64,000 nt of DNA, taken from the NCBI RefSeq assembly GCF_036785885.1, contig NC_092326.1:42680287-42744286 (forward strand), read 5' to 3'. The notes beneath the pieces were generated by a model, which had not been told where the DNA came from, made no database searches, and was given only the letters and a program-made list of their open reading frames with translations. The position numbers and the translations under genes were made by a program. The stretch comes from Coffea arabica. Its lineage: Eukaryota > Streptophyta > Magnoliopsida > Gentianales > Rubiaceae. Of this stretch, positions 46,765-58,875 are shown piece after piece (the first letter of the stretch is position 1; the number at the start of each line of letters is the position of its first letter).

Positions 46765-48688
46765 TTTTTGTAACGCTTTTCAAAAAATTGGAAAAACAAA
46801 TTCGCTGTACAAACATCTAGATTCCGAGTCTGTGGCGAAATTATCCTCTTAATTAACATGGCTCAGAAGGAAGCATAAGTCAATTTGAGCTTCACCTAAA
46901 TAGGTAAAAAATCAACCATTTTGATTGTTTGGGTATTACTAACATCAAAGAACATGTACTCGGTCTCAGGTACATACGCGACAGTTTCTCATACACTTGA
47001 TTTGTCAAGAAAATCATTTATCGGGAACTGCCTTGAACAAAAAGAATAGAAGGGTAATAGTAGTGTAACTCCCAACTTAAGTAAATGAAGTTGAGTGGTG
47101 TTTAATTAATGTTCAAGTTTAACAAGGACGAAATAAAATTCATGCCGGCAACCTTTGCATTCAACTTTTCTCTTCTTAATTGAACGAGTAAGTAATTTCG
47201 ACCATGCTTCATCGCAGCATTATAAACTGTTTTATAGGAACACAGATAAGATGATCATCGTGGGTCTTAAACGAATGTCTACATGTTACAATGGAATGAT
47301 CGTGTGGCCGAAAAACTGGTTATGCGCCTACCTAATTGATAGACGTGGATTCATTCTGTCCAACTGTAGTTCACATCTATGCAGTTCTACCAGATGCAGC
47401 TGTTAATTTTTGGAGCCGCGCGCGAATGGACAACACAAACAAAAAAAAAAAAAACGAGAGAGTGCCTGGCAATCAATCGGGCAAACAAAAGTCAGGATGG
47501 AGCCTGGCCTAGTTGCAATCCTCCCTCCCTTCAATGCTTGATTTAGACAAGACTCGGGGGGGATGGGCATTTACACTTGGATTGCAGACAGCTAGTAAAG
47601 TCTTGCAACATCTGCTCACCGCCCGCCTGCAGGAGCCAGCAGAGTCGCTGAGATCATCAGCTTGTTTCGATTCTAGCACTGCACTTCACCTGGATACCAG
47701 TAGTATTGAACAGAACGAATCACTAGTGTTGGCTATTACATGTTGACTGAATCGGTCGACTCTTTACCCAAAAAAAAAAAAAAGTGCATGTTCAGTTCAA
47801 ATCTCCACGTGAAAATTGTATTAGCAAATAACCTACCTATAAGTACTTCTATAAGCGATTTTAGTCCTCGTGAACAGAATGGAAATTTCAGAAACTTTTG
47901 TTTTTTTATCCAAAAAAGATAATAATGAACAAACTTAACTATCGGTACTCTTTAGTACTGCACAATAATGAACTATCGGTACTGTACTCGATGGACGTAC
48001 TGCACAATAAAAGAAAAGGATATGCACTGAAGCTGTACGTAACAGGCAATATATGTCAACTTATATTTATAAATGTGTATCGGCGTTATGCGTATAGAGA
48101 CTGGAGAGAAACGGATGGATGGATGAGGTCGATTGCGAAGCGACAACCTTGGTACTATTCAGTATTCAAGACAGAACCCACCAGCTAAGGTTGGTTGCAC
48201 CAATCACCATGCATGCATCTACGAACCATATAGGCATGTAGATAGTACTAGTGACTCGTAGCCTGCTGTTGCGACCTGCTGGCCCCCGGGGGACCAATTC
48301 TTGAGACAATAATTGCTTGAAATTGCAAAAGCCGGCACTTAATTTGCTGCTAAATTGGTATCATCACTCCGTTGCAGAAGCTGTAATTAAGGAATTTGCC
48401 TCGCTAGTCCATAAAAAAGCATGACTCGTCACATTCTCCTTTCAATGTTTTTACCAGAAGCAAAAGCTTGCATGAACAGCAAAACTGGATGCCTCCATCT
48501 GACGCTGGTTCTTGCAGACTTTAAGTGATTGATCAAAATATGGTTCTGTGGGGTCGCAAACAACGTATCCAATTTGGCACAGACCCAAACTTTTGTCATA
48601 CATAATCCCCCTACCATCAATTAAGCTGATGAGTCCTGGTTCAAACAAATTATACTAGTATAGAATGAGCAACAATCATACAAAGCAC
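46765..48688. other. Intergenic region
   Basis: No gene is supported; open frames are short and show no domain. Confidence 0.5.
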
Positions 48689-48705
48689 GTGATGCGGGTT
48701 TATTG

Positions 48706-48884
48706 CCCCTCGGCGCAGATCGGCTGGCTATGGGATAGCCGCATTAGGCCCAGGTCGTGTGGTTGATTCTGGTTCTCCTACCGTCTCGTGTATTCATGGG
48801 GGCGAGATGCACGGGCGCAGGAAAATTAGTCTGGCAAAAGTTGAGATACTCCTTATGTTGACAAAAAAAAAAAAAAAAAAAAAA
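48706..48884 (+). mobile_element. SINE with A22 tail and 17-bp target duplication
   Basis: A 179 bp unit beginning CCCCTCGGCGCAGATCGGC and ending in 22 A is flanked by GTGATGCGGGTTTATTG (48689-48705) and GTGATGCAGGTATATTG (48885-48901), which agree at 15 of 17 positions. GTGGTTGATTC resembles a pol III B box, suggesting tRNA ancestry. The GC-rich body stands out from its surroundings. Confidence 0.85.
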
Positions 48885-49166
48885 GTGATGCAGGTATATT
48901 GTAGCATATGAATTTATCTTGTTTGATAACATCATCTTTTGATTTTTCTTTTACCTATAAATCTCATACTTGACGTGCGTAATTTGTCTTTAGCAGAGTA
49001 AAATTTAAGCCTCGTACTCACTGAAAGAATACTCGACGTGCGTAATTTGTCCGAAAGAATTCTTATATCAAAATTTTGATGATACTATTTCATTGATCAT
49101 ATTGTCTATGGGTCCTGAAATAAGTTTGTAAACTTTTAAATGAATATTTCAATACCTATACACTTT

Positions 49167-49261
49167 TTTTTTTAGTGTAAGTGTAAGTGGAAGGTCTCGA
49201 ATTTAAAATCTCTTACTTGCACTTCTCCTTTCCACAGCACCTAACCCATTCTTCCCCCTCT
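49167..49261 (-). mobile_element. Short SINE-like insert on the minus strand
   Basis: The repeats CAATACCTATACACTTT (49150-49166) and CAATACTTATACACTTT (49262-49278) flank a 95 bp insert that starts with T8 on this strand, that is, a 3' A tail on the minus strand. The phrase GGTCTCGAATTTAAAATCTC is common near plant SINE B boxes. It is probably 5'-truncated or a short family. Confidence 0.7.
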
Positions 49262-49387
49262 CAATACTTATACACTTTGAAAAAATGCTAAAAACATCAT
49301 GCAAATATACTTAATTTTGTAATGTCCACCTACAAGGAAATATAGGCAACCAATATATTATGCAAGTTGTTAATAAAAATATAAGAA

Positions 49388-49535
49388 TTAATCTTCTATA
49401 CATTAACGATATATACACTTTTTCATGATTAGGTACATAATATATAATCAAATTTGAAACCAAAATTTTGTATATGTGTCATACATCCAACATCGATAGT
49501 GTATATACATTGTCAGTGTATATAAGATTAACTCA
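49388..49535. mobile_element. Small MITE-like repeat, related to 18509-18642
   Basis: TTAATCTTCTATACATTAAC at the left is matched inverted by GTCAGTGTATATAAGATTAA at the right. The centre (ATTTGAAACCAAAATTTTGTA, TGTGTCATACATCCAAC) is shared with the copy in the phosphatase intron. Confidence 0.7.
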
Positions 49536-50579
49536 AAATATAAAGGTTGCATGTTATTCCTTATAAGACGCAGGAAAATGATGAGTGTGTCTGGATAGTT
49601 ATATTTTAGGGAAAAAAATTTTATTCCACTATAAACATATTTTTCAGACACTTTTCAATTTTTTCAATCATTTGTTTAACTTACATACATTAAAATAGAA
49701 GAAATGCTATTATTTTTTAAAAATAAATTCAAAATATTCTTCGATAATTGAATGATAAATTCTTTTATTTCGACTGATCCTGTTGACTAACCGTCACACC
49801 TTACTATCCAATTCATTCTTTCCTTGAAAAAGTATGCGTGCAAATGAATCTAATCAAATTCAACACTCTAATGTTTAAAACTTATTTGATTATTTTAATG
49901 AGTTATTTTATTTAACCTTGGCTCGTTTATTGAAGTTGAATGGATTTTTTATTTAGTTTGAATTTAACTTCACTAGTTGGCGAACCAAAGTCAAACGAAC
50001 TCTTACGAAATTGAGCTCAAATTCGAGCACGGAATCATTTGGTTATCTTTCGGCCATATTGATGAGGCATTAACTTAATTATTTATTTGTCGAAGAGCGT
50101 AACGGATTCTCTGTACCATACCCTGTCTCACATCCTATTCTCCCCTTCTAAACTTGCCAAGTGTTCTTTTATAAATCAAATCCTGAAACAACCCAACTCG
50201 AACCATGTGTAATTAATTAACCGATTAATCGAGCTGAGAAACTTAGTCACTATAATCAAAATCGATTAAAATAAAAATCCAAAAAACAAAATTAAAGATT
50301 AAACAAGGCACAAAAAAAAAACCCCCACAAGGCCATGAAATCAGAATCCCACAAGATTTCACTCCTCCTCAAAAGCTTCCGTCAGATATCACTCATCAGC
50401 TCAAATGCCTGGTGGCATCAGAGAGTGGGCGACTTAACCTGTTGAGGTTGTCGTTTGATGGACACGAAAGACTCGAATGAGAAAACAAAAGATTAGGCCC
50501 AATATGAGGCCCAGTTGAAGCAACCGTCGAAAATCGATGTATTCGACTGGATTTGACGAGTGACTAAATCTGGCTTTGT
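49536..50579. other. Intergenic region before the RABA5a-like gene
   Basis: No gene is recognised. The right end turns into a CT-rich stretch likely to belong to the Rab promoter and leader. Confidence 0.5.
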
Positions 50580-53500
50580 CGTTATCTCTCTCTCTCTCTC
50601 TCCGCTTCCTATTCTGGTTTCTCTTCCCCACTTCTTTATTAATCTCCCCTCATTGAATCTTGAAACTTAGAAACCTAACCCTATTCTCTCTCCATTGTGC
50701 ACAAACTCAGAACCGTCCTAAAACCATTCCTTCTTTCCCCATCTTCTTCACGATTTTGAGCCTTTTATAACAGCCCATGTTCAGAAGATCATTCCATTAC
50801 CAGAAACTTTGGTTTCTTTTGATCTGCATTGGACGCGAACGGTTCTGATTTGATCACAGACAAAGACTCGTGATAAAAGAGAGAGAAGATATACAGGGGA
50901 AGGTTTCTTTCAATCTCTAAAGGAGTGGGTATTTCCTTAAAACCATTTCATTATTTCTTCCTTTCCTATTTGATATCCTTTTTTTTCCCTTTATTATCAT
51001 AAGTTTTACCTCATTTTCTTGATTTTTTTTTTCTTTAGTCCAAGTGGCTTGTTTTATTCCGATTTCTAGGTTCGAATTAGTAATGCAAAATTTAAATTTT
51101 TACGGGTTTTTCCCCTTTGTTGCTTGTCATTGAGGGCAATGTTATTTGTTAGTTTACTGTGTTTTTTGATGATTCTAGTCAAATTCCACGAAAACGGTTC
51201 AGTAATTTTTTGAGATATTCTGGGCACGGTTATACCAGTAGCACATTATAAACGTGTGCTAGAAACAGTATAGACTATGGTCAGTGAACTGTTAGTTTTA
51301 CTTTTTAATCGTTTGATGTCTTGTTTGAGTTGTACCTTGATGGAAATAATATCCTTTTATAACTTCGTTATCATTCTGGCCGGGCTATTATGAATTATGT
51401 ACTTGCATCAACTTTATTCCAGTGTCCTTTGTTTGCTGTAGGTATGTATTCAGCAGATTCTTTTTGTCGATGTTTCTTATGATATAGCGTCCTGGAAATG
51501 TACTATGGAGCGTTGATTGAGTGTTTATTTGCGGGTCCCAGTTGTGGAATTATGCTTTTCCCAATCTCATGATTTGAGGGTTAAAGATGGGGCTGTGGTG
51601 ACTGTTTCATGTGAGATTGACTCCTCTGGAGTCAATAATTGAAGAGGACTGAAAATTCATTAGTTGGTAGAAGTATCAATAAATTGACTTTATTTTGATT
51701 TCAGTTAATTCTGCATTTGATTGACAGATAAAAAATGAATTTTTTCCCTAAATTTGTAATGCTTTGTCATGATATCTGTTGAGGTTATTGCTTCAATTAC
51801 TTTCTGCTATCCATACCAAAATTTACATGCTAAAAAATAGCTTTTAATATGTTTAGAAATTAGAATAATACAACTTCAACTCATTACATTGAAATCGATT
51901 TTTTTTTGGTAGTCATGTTGTCATTTATTGATATACCTATTGTATGTGAAAAAAGTAAAAGAGTACTTTAAATTGGCATCCAAATATGTTTTGTACACTG
52001 TCCATAAGATGGAGTACGCTTCTGCTATTCTCTTTATGAAGGGTTTATCTTTAAATTTGTGGGTATTAGAGAAGTGTATTTTTGGACATAACATGAACTT
52101 GGTACATGAGAATTTATAGAATAATTGTACTGGTAGATTGGAGCTTGAGTCTAGTAAATTTGAAGTTGTGGTGAAACGTTTCGATACCTCTTGATCTGAG
52201 TGTTTTGATGATTTCTAAATAACTTTTTATCAGATATACAAGCCAATGCAAATTTTGTGTCTTTTTCTTGCTAGAATTGGAATCCTTAGACCCTATGGGT
52301 TTGGTTGGGTGGAAATGACAAAATAGAGCCATGGGAAACTGGGCTATTTACCATCTCCCAGTAAAATTTGTCAAAAGCATGTATAACCAGAAATATGTTC
52401 ATTTTGTTGGTTCAGTTTGGAAATTGCGGTTGGTGATATTCAAGCTTGATGAAATCTATGGGTGAATTAACTGAATTGGAGAACAATATTGGGGATAGTA
52501 AAATTGGAATAAAACAGGATATCTTCTTGCCCCTTCATTTCTTTTCCTTTGTGTGCGTGTGTATTCTGGGTGGGGTGGAGGGGAAGGGTGGGTTGATTTC
52601 TGGACAAGATGAGTTAAGAATCGTGCAAGGAACATTGTGATCCTTAGTGAATGAGAAATTTCGGTTTATTGGGGATTACTAAGCAGCTGATTACTTCATC
52701 CACTCTTCCCCTTATGAATTTATTGGAATATTGCCCAAGTCCCTTATTTGTCTGGGAAGTACACAAGGATACGGGTGATTATGTAGGAATTGTCATCCGT
52801 TCATAATGCAAATGCACTTTTGGCTGGCAGGATGAAGCTAAGAGTAGGATTTATTACTGCATTACATTTGTTATTTGTTCCCTGCTCTGGCATGTTATAA
52901 CATTTGGTTTTGTTGGCATTCTAGAGACATGGGGTGATACATTCGTCATGGAGATTCTTTACTTGTTTTTATATCTCGGGAAGTATTCTGGACATTACCT
53001 CTTTGAAAGCTGTGCATTGATTGTCGGCTTTTATGCTTGTCAATTGAAGTGTCTGAGCATGTCTAATGGTTATGTCAGGTATTCTAAATGTTGTGATGTT
53101 TTCTTAGATCGTGGTTGGCAATCTATTGGCTAGTTGACTGAAGATAGAAAACCCCAGTGACTGAACTTCTGTCATGAAAGAATTCTGGATTGTGTTACAC
53201 TCTTGTGCTTCTAGTAGATATTTGAATTAGTTATGGTATGAGTAATTCGGTGCTCAATGGGTGTTTGTGGTGCATCTCATTGAAGGAACTATGCTTTCCG
53301 TGAGTGTCATAGAGATATCAGATTTCTGGAATTTCTACAGACCTCAATTAGGTACACTTGATACATATTAGTTTTAAAATTAATGTTCTTTAAGATTTGT
53401 GACTATGGAAGGTTAAAGTTAGAGATGCAGCAGGCATGTAGAGTTCTTTATGTTCGGCCTGTAGGACTTGATACAAAGATTCATGCTAGATACAACTGGG

Positions 53501-54390
53501 TTTTTGTTCTCTGTATGTGTATCTGAAGTTCTGAACTGTAGAGTTTATGCAGGTACTTTTGTCATAAAATCTGTAACTTCTCAAAAGATTTTGAAAATTA
53601 GTCCTCGAAAGGAACTTTTTCTTATCCTTCCTTTCAATTTTCAACCTTCTTCCCCTCGAGAAGAAAACAGGAGTGAAAATGAAATTTCAGGTGTTTTAGG
53701 AATTATATTTGTTGTACTAATTTAATATTGATTTGTCTTGTACATGGATGATTCATTTGATAGAACGTTGCATAATGCTTTGTCCACTTTTTGTAGGTGG
53801 ATTCCAAACTGAGCAGCCCAGGAGGGGATGTGGAGGTAAGCTAATGTTCCATTGTTAAATTTGAAAACTTAATGGTTTGGCTTCTAAAGTTAGCTTCAAT
53901 GCATGTGAAGAAAATCTTGGCTTAAAAAATATGCTTACATTTTCGTTAATGGACAATCCCTTGTTTTTTGTTTTTCTTCTTTTGTTTTGTGATTAAGGTG
54001 CTGAAAATTTATTTGAAATAGTCGTAGCATTAAACATGGATGATTTCTTGAACGTTTTGATTGCCAATACTTTCTTGACATTGCAGGTACATGCCAGCTG
54101 TAGCACAGGGTTGCTATTTATATAAAACTCAGTAGCAGAGTTGGGGAATTGGCTTGAGTGGGAGTGTTTAGTCTTATTCTTGGTTGTCACTCCATCTGAG
54201 ATTCCTTGCTGCCTGCAAGTGATATCTTTTGTCCTTGAAATGCCTGCCTTTCCTTCCAAGTTTCCTTTCAGGGCCCTGTTTCCACATCTGGAAATAAGCT
54301 AGGTTTTAAATTCTCTTGGAATTTAGTCTGAATATTACTCTATAAATCAGTAACAATGGCTGTCTAGTGCAACAGCGCAAGGGGCTTAAG
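50580..54390 (+). other. Probable 5' leader and leader introns of the RABA5a-like gene
   Basis: Inference. A CT-rich start (50586-50603) is followed by leader-like sequence to about 50930 and then T-rich, intron-like DNA. A small exon-like block, 53797-53835, is bounded by TTTTTGTAG and GTAAGC. The next acceptor TTGCAG ends at 54085 and leads straight to the start codon at 54391. Two short upstream frames lie in that last part: a 14-residue one from 54090 and MAV-stop just before 54370. No alternative gene is seen in these 3.8 kb. Confidence 0.45.
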
Positions 54391-55687
54391 ATGGCTTTCT
54401 ATTCTGCGGAGGAACAAACAGAGGATTACCTTTTCAAGATTGTCTTAGTTGGTGATTCAGCTGTTGGAAAATCAAACTTGCTTGCTAGATTTGCCAGAGA
54501 TGAATTTTATCCAAACTCAAAATCAACAATAGGAGTAGAATTCCAGACACAGAAGGTTGAAATTAATGGGAAGGAAGTCAAAGCTCAGATATGGGATACA
54601 GCTGGTCAGGAGCGTTTTAGGGCTGTTACATCTGCATATTACAGAGGTGCAGTGGGAGCTCTTCTTGTGTATGACATCAGTAGGCGACAGACATTTGATA
54701 GCATTGGCAGATGGCTTAATGAACTTCACAGTAAGCAATACCAGAACTAGTATATAGATAATTACGGTGTATAGTATTCTGATTTGCAGGAGTCGTGCAA
54801 AGCATTAGGCAACCATCTGATTTGACATATGCAAATATGAAGGTTATCAACTTCCCAGGATTGGGATATCTGTTGCCTTGACAAAAAGCTTCTTTTGTCC
54901 TTGTTCCCTATTCATTGGACTGCAGACTGTTGTTTTCAGTGACTTTTGGCTGGTATTCCATTTTAATATTTCAGAGAAAGAGTGAGGATCTTTAGGTTGT
55001 CTGTTGGTAGTATTAGATCTGCCATGAAAATTGTAGCTACGGTTGATGTTCCTATTATATTGCTCTAGTTGGTATCTTGTGTGGAGTATTGCAATTTCTT
55101 TAATCTGAAGTCATGAATTTGATTTCTTTCAGGTGGAATGATTTTCTGCTTATGTATAAAATCTTAAAACCTATTGACAGTGCATAAAACTGGCTTTTAC
55201 CAGTCTGCATGATGCTTATGTGCTGATTTAGTTATACAGTGTGAAATGTTTGTTGAATGTTCTTGATGCAGCTTGTTTGTAATTAGTGCTGAGCAATTTT
55301 CTCCCTAGTTGGTCCGAAGGTTTAATTTGAGTCTTAACCTATTGAACAGCGCACTCTGACATGAATGTTGTTACAATACTTGTTGGGAACAAATCTGATC
55401 TCAAAGATGCCAGGGAGGTCAGCACTGCTGAAGGCAAAGCCTTGGCCGAGGCACAGGGCCTTTTTTTCATCGAAACTTCAGCTTTGGATTCATCTAATGT
55501 AGCTGCTGCTTTTCAGACGGTGGTTAAAGAGATATACAACATCTTGAGCCGAAAGGTTATTCAATCTCAAGAGCTCAAGCAAAAGGATCCTAGCTCGATT
55601 GGAAATGGAAAGACTGTGGTTCTACAGGCAGATGGGAACCAAGATGCAGATGAGCAAAGTAAAAAAGGTCGGTGCTGTTCATCGTGA
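54391..55687 (+). CDS. RABA5A: Rab GTPase, RABA5a-like (Rab11 group)
   Basis: Two exons (54391-54730 and 55350-55687) joined by a GT-AG intron encode 225 residues. All nucleotide-binding motifs are present: P-loop GDSAVGKS (21-28), switch threonine in KSTIGVEF (Thr46), WDTAGQE (68-74), NKSD (127-130) and ETSA (155-158). The C-terminus RCCSS carries two cysteines for geranylgeranylation. The sequence [20 protein letters not shown] and the effector region match Arabidopsis RABA5a very closely from memory. RABA proteins direct traffic between the trans-Golgi network, endosomes and plasma membrane (family knowledge). The ATG at 54391 is chosen because it gives the family N-terminus; the frame is open a little further upstream but only through a GTG. 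Confidence 0.96.
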
Positions 55688-56226
55688 AGTTGGGCATTGT
55701 AAAGACATTCTTCTCTCTGTGATCTGAATGTCTCAAATCCCTTTTGGCAAATTCTGTTGTAGTTCGCTTTCCTGATTGTGAACCAATTCCTTGTTAGTGT
55801 TGAAACAGCAGGGAAAGTGTCTTTTGATACCGTTCAGGGGCTATAGGTGAAACTGTACCACAAGAGTGTAAATGACCTGTGAGAGGTTACAAGATTTTGT
55901 TTTTGTTCTCCGATTTTTTTGCCTGCTGTCCGGTTTGTTTGAATTTGTATGGTTATATGTATCCTTGTAAAGTATGTTAATTTCATGGATCCTCTCCATG
56001 TCATATTCGTTTATAATAGAATCTAGTTATACGTAGCAAATCCCAGCTCTACGGCTCGATAATATCTACTCTACGAAAACGAAACCAACCAACCAACGAA
56101 TCCTAGCCATGGGGAGTCCTATTCTTGATGGTCAGCTAGTGGAGGGATGGAAGAGCTATATTATAGGAGATCGAATCCTAGCCATGGGGAGTCCTATTCT
56201 TGACGGTTAGCAAGGGCGCGGAAAGA
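55688..56226. other. 3' flank of the RABA5a-like gene with a short tandem repeat
   Basis: Contains the 3' UTR. The phrase AATCCTAGCCATGGGGAGTC, continuing to about CTTGA, occurs at 56099 and again at 56174 (period 75). No other gene is seen. Confidence 0.6.
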
Positions 56227-56233
56227 CATTATT

Positions 56234-56583
56234 GAGTTTGTTTGGATAAGAGTTTATTTGGATGATTTATTTGAGATATTTACTGTAGCACTTTTTGTGA
56301 TGTGATGTATGTGAGATAAAAAGGTGATTAGGAAGATAAAAAGGTGATTGGGATTTGTGAAAACAAATTTTGTAAACCAAATTTGGCTTGTCCAAACAAA
56401 ATCATTGGTTTGTTTGGATTGCTTCATATTTTCCCAATTTTATTTGCTTACATCATCTTTACAATTTCCAATACACCTTTTTATCTTCCCAATATCTTTT
56501 TATCTCACATACATCACATCACAAAAAGTGCTACAGTAAAAATATCTCAAATAATCCCAAATAACTTACAATTCAAACAGACC
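56234..56583. mobile_element. Foldback MITE with ~110 bp inverted ends
   Basis: The left arm (GTTTGTTTGGATAAG..., ACTGTAGCACTTTTTGTGAT, GTATGTGAGATAAAAAGG) is matched inverted by the right arm ending ATTCAAACAGACC. CATTATT flanks both sides (56227-56233 and 56584-56590), compatible with a 7-8 bp target duplication. Diverged relatives occur near 45365-45470 and 59560-59670. Confidence 0.82.
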
Positions 56584-56590
56584 CATTATT

Positions 56591-58223
56591 TTTTTAGTGT
56601 TTTTGGAACCAAGGATCATCTGGAAGTCAATTAAGTTATTGTTTGACTAAATAAAATACTATTAAAAAAATTACGCAAAAAGTTTTCCACTTTTGGCATA
56701 AATAATCCTTAACCTTGTTCCTTTTTTTTCTCCCTTTAAATAAGTGGAGCTCCGTATATAGATCCATCCGTTCAATGGAGGAATTCTTTTTATTTGCTTA
56801 TATATATATATATATTGTGTGTGTGTGTGTGTGTGTTATGAGAAAAGAAGGAAGATAACGATTTGACAACAAATTGATAACGATTTGAAACCTGCCAACT
56901 GGAGAGTGCAAGAGTGATGGGGATGGACTGTAGGTAAGTGTCAAAGAAGCATTTGCTGATACAAAGCACCACATTTTGGTTCTTGCATTTTTTAATCCAT
57001 TTGTTGGTAGTCGACGTGGCCAACGACAGCTGCCCAGGGTCCCTGCCCTCTATTCCAGGGATTCAGTGGGCCATTCCTTTTATCCCCTTTCATAACTCAC
57101 AGTTTTTTGTATGAGTGTTTCGATAAATGGACTCTGCGAAGACACTTCAAAAGCCGGCAACTTTTGAAGTGCTCCGCAGCACTTAACTACTAAACCCCCC
57201 AAACCCCCCCAAGCGATGTGGGAACTTAACCCCACAGGGTGCCCCGCTGCTAAGAGATAAAGACCCCCCAGACTCCCCGAGACAGGTTTTTCCCTTTCAT
57301 AACTCACAGTTTTTTGTATGAGTGTTTCGATAAATGGACTCTGCGAAGACACTTCAAAAGCCGGCAACTTTTGAAGTGCTCCGCAGCACTTAACTACTAA
57401 ACCCCCCAAACCCCCCCAAGCGATGTGGGAACTTAACCCCACAGCCATTCCTTTTATCCATTTGTATTTTATATATATATTATATATACACACACACACA
57501 CTTTTTGGAGGGGCTCTCAGTACTTTGACTAGAACATCTGGGCCAAATTTGAAAATTTGTAAACTTCATCATCTTCTCCGTCTTTTTCAACCTGCGCTGC
57601 CGCCATACTTCCACTAAATATAAACCTGCAGCTGAAATTCGGGCTGGCAGCGAGCTTTCCATTCCAAAGTTTGCTGCCACATACACATATAAAAACCTTC
57701 TACTATGATGACTCACTCGTTTTTGTTTGCACTTTTGTCTTTTCACGGGGCAACCATGGTGAAGTAAATTCGGGTGTCGGATGGAGTGGGAAAATACAGA
57801 TCGGGTTCGAGCGAAGGCCATTATGGAAGGAAGAGGTGATGGTGAACATCCATGGTTGCACTTGCACCACACTTCAGGGACTTCCCATCCGAATGCAAGG
57901 TTTTACCCGCTATGAATCCACCGTGTTGACCGGCCCATTTCGAGTTTCTTTTCCTCTGTTTCTGCAGTTTCTTTTTTGTGACGAAATGGACGTTGGTGTA
58001 AATGAGTAGGGATTTTCCTTGAAATTCTTTCCTTAAGCCTACTTTGGAAGTATAGGAGAGAGAAGATGAAAGGTTATGAGAGAGAAAGGTAAGGACAATA
58101 AGGGAAATAAGTTTCCTCCTATCCTGTTTGGGAGAGGGGAAAAAAACTCTCTTTTGTTTGGAAGTAGGAGAGAAATAAGCAGAAAATATTTAAGGGGCCG
58201 CTTAGTAATTAGCATACTCTTTG
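56591..58223. other. Intergenic region with microsatellites and a 207-bp tandem duplication
   Basis: A TA/TG microsatellite lies at 56801-56836 and another around 57467-57500. The tandem duplication is listed separately. Open frames on both strands here are explained by it or by simple sequence. Confidence 0.55.
57088..57442. repeat. Tandem duplication, period 207, each unit with two hairpins
   Basis: The stretch from CATAACTCACAG to AACTTAACCCCACAG occurs at 57091 and 57298, almost unchanged. Each unit holds ACTTCAAAAG/CTTTTGAAGT and AGTGCT/AGCACT palindromes. The phrase CCATTCCTTTTATCC stands before the first unit and again after the second. Confidence 0.85.
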
Positions 58224-58539
58224 TTTGCTAAAGGGAAAAAAGTCCCAATGGCCCTCCAACTTTTTACCAGGTAAAGTTTTAACCCTCCAACAATTAATGA
58301 TAAAGTTTTGGCCCTCAATCTAATAAAATAGAATATTCGTGACTCTTCTATCAAATTTAGGAGTTAAATTTGATGGGAAACATCATCTTGCGAGACGCAT
58401 GGCCAAATATTAAAGGTATTATAGTCTCTAAACAAAAAAAGGGTAAAAACACTTTCACCATTGATTTTCCTTCCAACAATTTCCACCCCTTTTGCTCCAA
58501 AACCCTAGTGCGAAAAAATCAAACTATTCGATCCGGATG

Positions 58540-58875
58540 CTGCAGCGAAAGTGCTAATTGTGGTGCATCAACTGGAACCAGATGGTCACAATTCATTGCT
58601 TGCTCTTAGTCAATCTGAGTATTCTGCAGTGCTTGGGCATCTCAATGTCTATACGCCTTCACAGAACTCAAATTTCCCACCATCTGCATCTTGGGCTGTT
58701 GGAGGTAAATACATAAAATGGAGTTCTGGTTCTGAAGGTTCTGCCAAAGTACTTGCGGAAGCGGCAGAGTATCTTGGTGTTGCAATAAATCTCAAACATC
58801 AGACATACCTTTTTCCTTGTGTCTGGATTAACCAAAGGTACCTCTGCCTTCGTTGTTGGCAAGTCTTTAATGGTT
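58540..58875 (+). pseudogene. Captured gene piece in the Pack-MULE, unrecognised
   Basis: An open plus-strand stretch with ordinary protein composition (VVHQLEPDGHNSLLALSQSE, SNFPPSASWAVGGKYIKWSS, KVLAEAAEYLGVAINLKHQ). I do not recognise the family. It sits between the left inverted repeat and the IDD piece and has no clear start or stop of its own, so it is read as captured coding sequence. Confidence 0.6.

Noticed and set aside
57080-57499. 139-residue minus-strand frame with an internal protein repeat
   Set aside because: The repeat is the 207-bp DNA tandem duplication, which happens to keep frame; composition is not gene-like.
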